Assembly (NCBI RefSeq): GCF_000719775.1
Contig: NZ_JOHR01000003.1
Coordinates: forward strand, 186,001-250,000
Direction: 5' to 3'
Source: Streptomyces sp. NRRL F-5135
GTDB lineage: Bacteria > Actinomycetota > Actinomycetes > Streptomycetales > Streptomycetaceae
Length of the DNA stretch: 64,000 nucleotides
The notes beneath the pieces were generated by a model. It was given only the letters and a program-made list of their open reading frames with translations, did not search any database and was not told the DNA's origin. The translations under genes and the position numbers were made by a program. The first letter of the stretch is position 1. Every line of letters starts with the position of its first letter. Below, piece by piece: positions 63,875 to 64,000 of this stretch.

Positions 63875-64000
63875 ATGAGCTGGCGGCTGGCCGTGGACGC
63901 ACAGCGCTGCATGGGGTCGGGGATCTGCGCGGGCGTGGCACCCGACCACTTCGTGCTCGACGACGACACCTCCCGCCCGGTCGCCGGCAGCACCGCCCCC
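63875..64000 (+). CDS. Ferredoxin, partial (cut by window end)
   Basis: ATG 63875 is 4 bases after the P450 stop. The 42 visible residues include RCMGSGICAGVAPDHF, the start of the cluster-binding motif of small P450-partner ferredoxins (3Fe-4S or 4Fe-4S), with Cys at two positions; the third and fourth ligands would be beyond the window. It should pass electrons to the P450. Confidence 0.88.
   Translation, partial: MSWRLAVDAQRCMGSGICAGVAPDHFVLDDDTSRPVAGSTAP

Overview
The window is chromosomal DNA from a Streptomyces-type actinomycete. GC is very high with strong G/C third-codon bias. Many genes start with GTG and overlap their neighbour by ATGA, GTGA or TGATG. The families are typical of the genus: a LacI regulator beside a GH1 glucosidase with a CebR-like box, a SpoIIE/PP2C phosphatase, a SARP/AfsR remnant, a CGNR regulator, an isolated hyp locus, and a P450 with a small ferredoxin. 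I saw no rRNA, tRNA, insertion sequence or CRISPR array.

Layout. (1) 1-11366: one long operon that looks like organosulfur scavenging. It has a 24-residue Cys-containing leader peptide, a 627-nt untranslated leader, a peptide/nickel-type ABC importer (binding protein, two permeases, two ATPases), an SfnB-like acyl-CoA-dehydrogenase-fold enzyme, an SsuD-like flavin monooxygenase, an alpha/beta hydrolase with Asp in the nucleophile position, and a flavin reductase. (2) 11442-17604: assorted genes (PPOX protein, remnant of a chloramphenicol-phosphotransferase-like gene, epoxide hydrolase, MFS exporter divergent from a CGNR regulator, alpha/beta hydrolase with Cys nucleophile, VOC protein). (3) 17633-21386: LacI regulator, CebR-type box, GH1 beta-glucosidase, aldo/keto reductase. 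(4) 21536-29158: [NiFe]-hydrogenase maturation genes hypB-F-C-D-E and an endopeptidase, with a PadR regulator in between. Neither hypA nor the hydrogenase subunits are in the window. (5) 29557-35552: two membrane mannosyltransferase-like genes joined by an 81-bp duplication, a PP2C phosphatase, a lipoprotein and an F420/NADP-type oxidoreductase.

(6) 35655-47078: a second peptide-type ABC importer in an operon with an aldo/keto reductase and a BNR/sialidase-like protein. It is divergent from a DUF1537 acid-sugar kinase, a PdxA2-type dehydrogenase and a DeoR regulator; together these look like uptake and breakdown of a four-carbon acid sugar or its conjugate. (7) 47668-50870: an AfsR/SARP regulator broken by at least three frameshifts, then a DUF885 protein. 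(8) 51028-60904: an MHYT membrane protein, a FadR/GntR regulator and a six-gene operon (acid-sugar MFS importer, LerK-, DerI-, LerI-, OiaC- and ApnO-like enzymes). This reads as a complete route from D-apionate through 3-oxo-isoapionate and L-erythrulose to D-erythrose 4-phosphate. A GH51 arabinofuranosidase follows, so this part of the chromosome appears devoted to plant cell-wall sugars. (9) 61035-64000: a Fic/Doc-like toxin-antitoxin pair with a degenerate Fic motif, a TetR regulator, and a P450 with a ferredoxin cut by the window end.

The most interesting parts are the leader-controlled organosulfur operon, the apionate operon with its palindromic operator, the divergent acid-sugar locus, the orphan hyp locus, and the 81-bp duplication that carries a start codon. 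All calls come from reading the sequence and from recalled family features; no database search was run.
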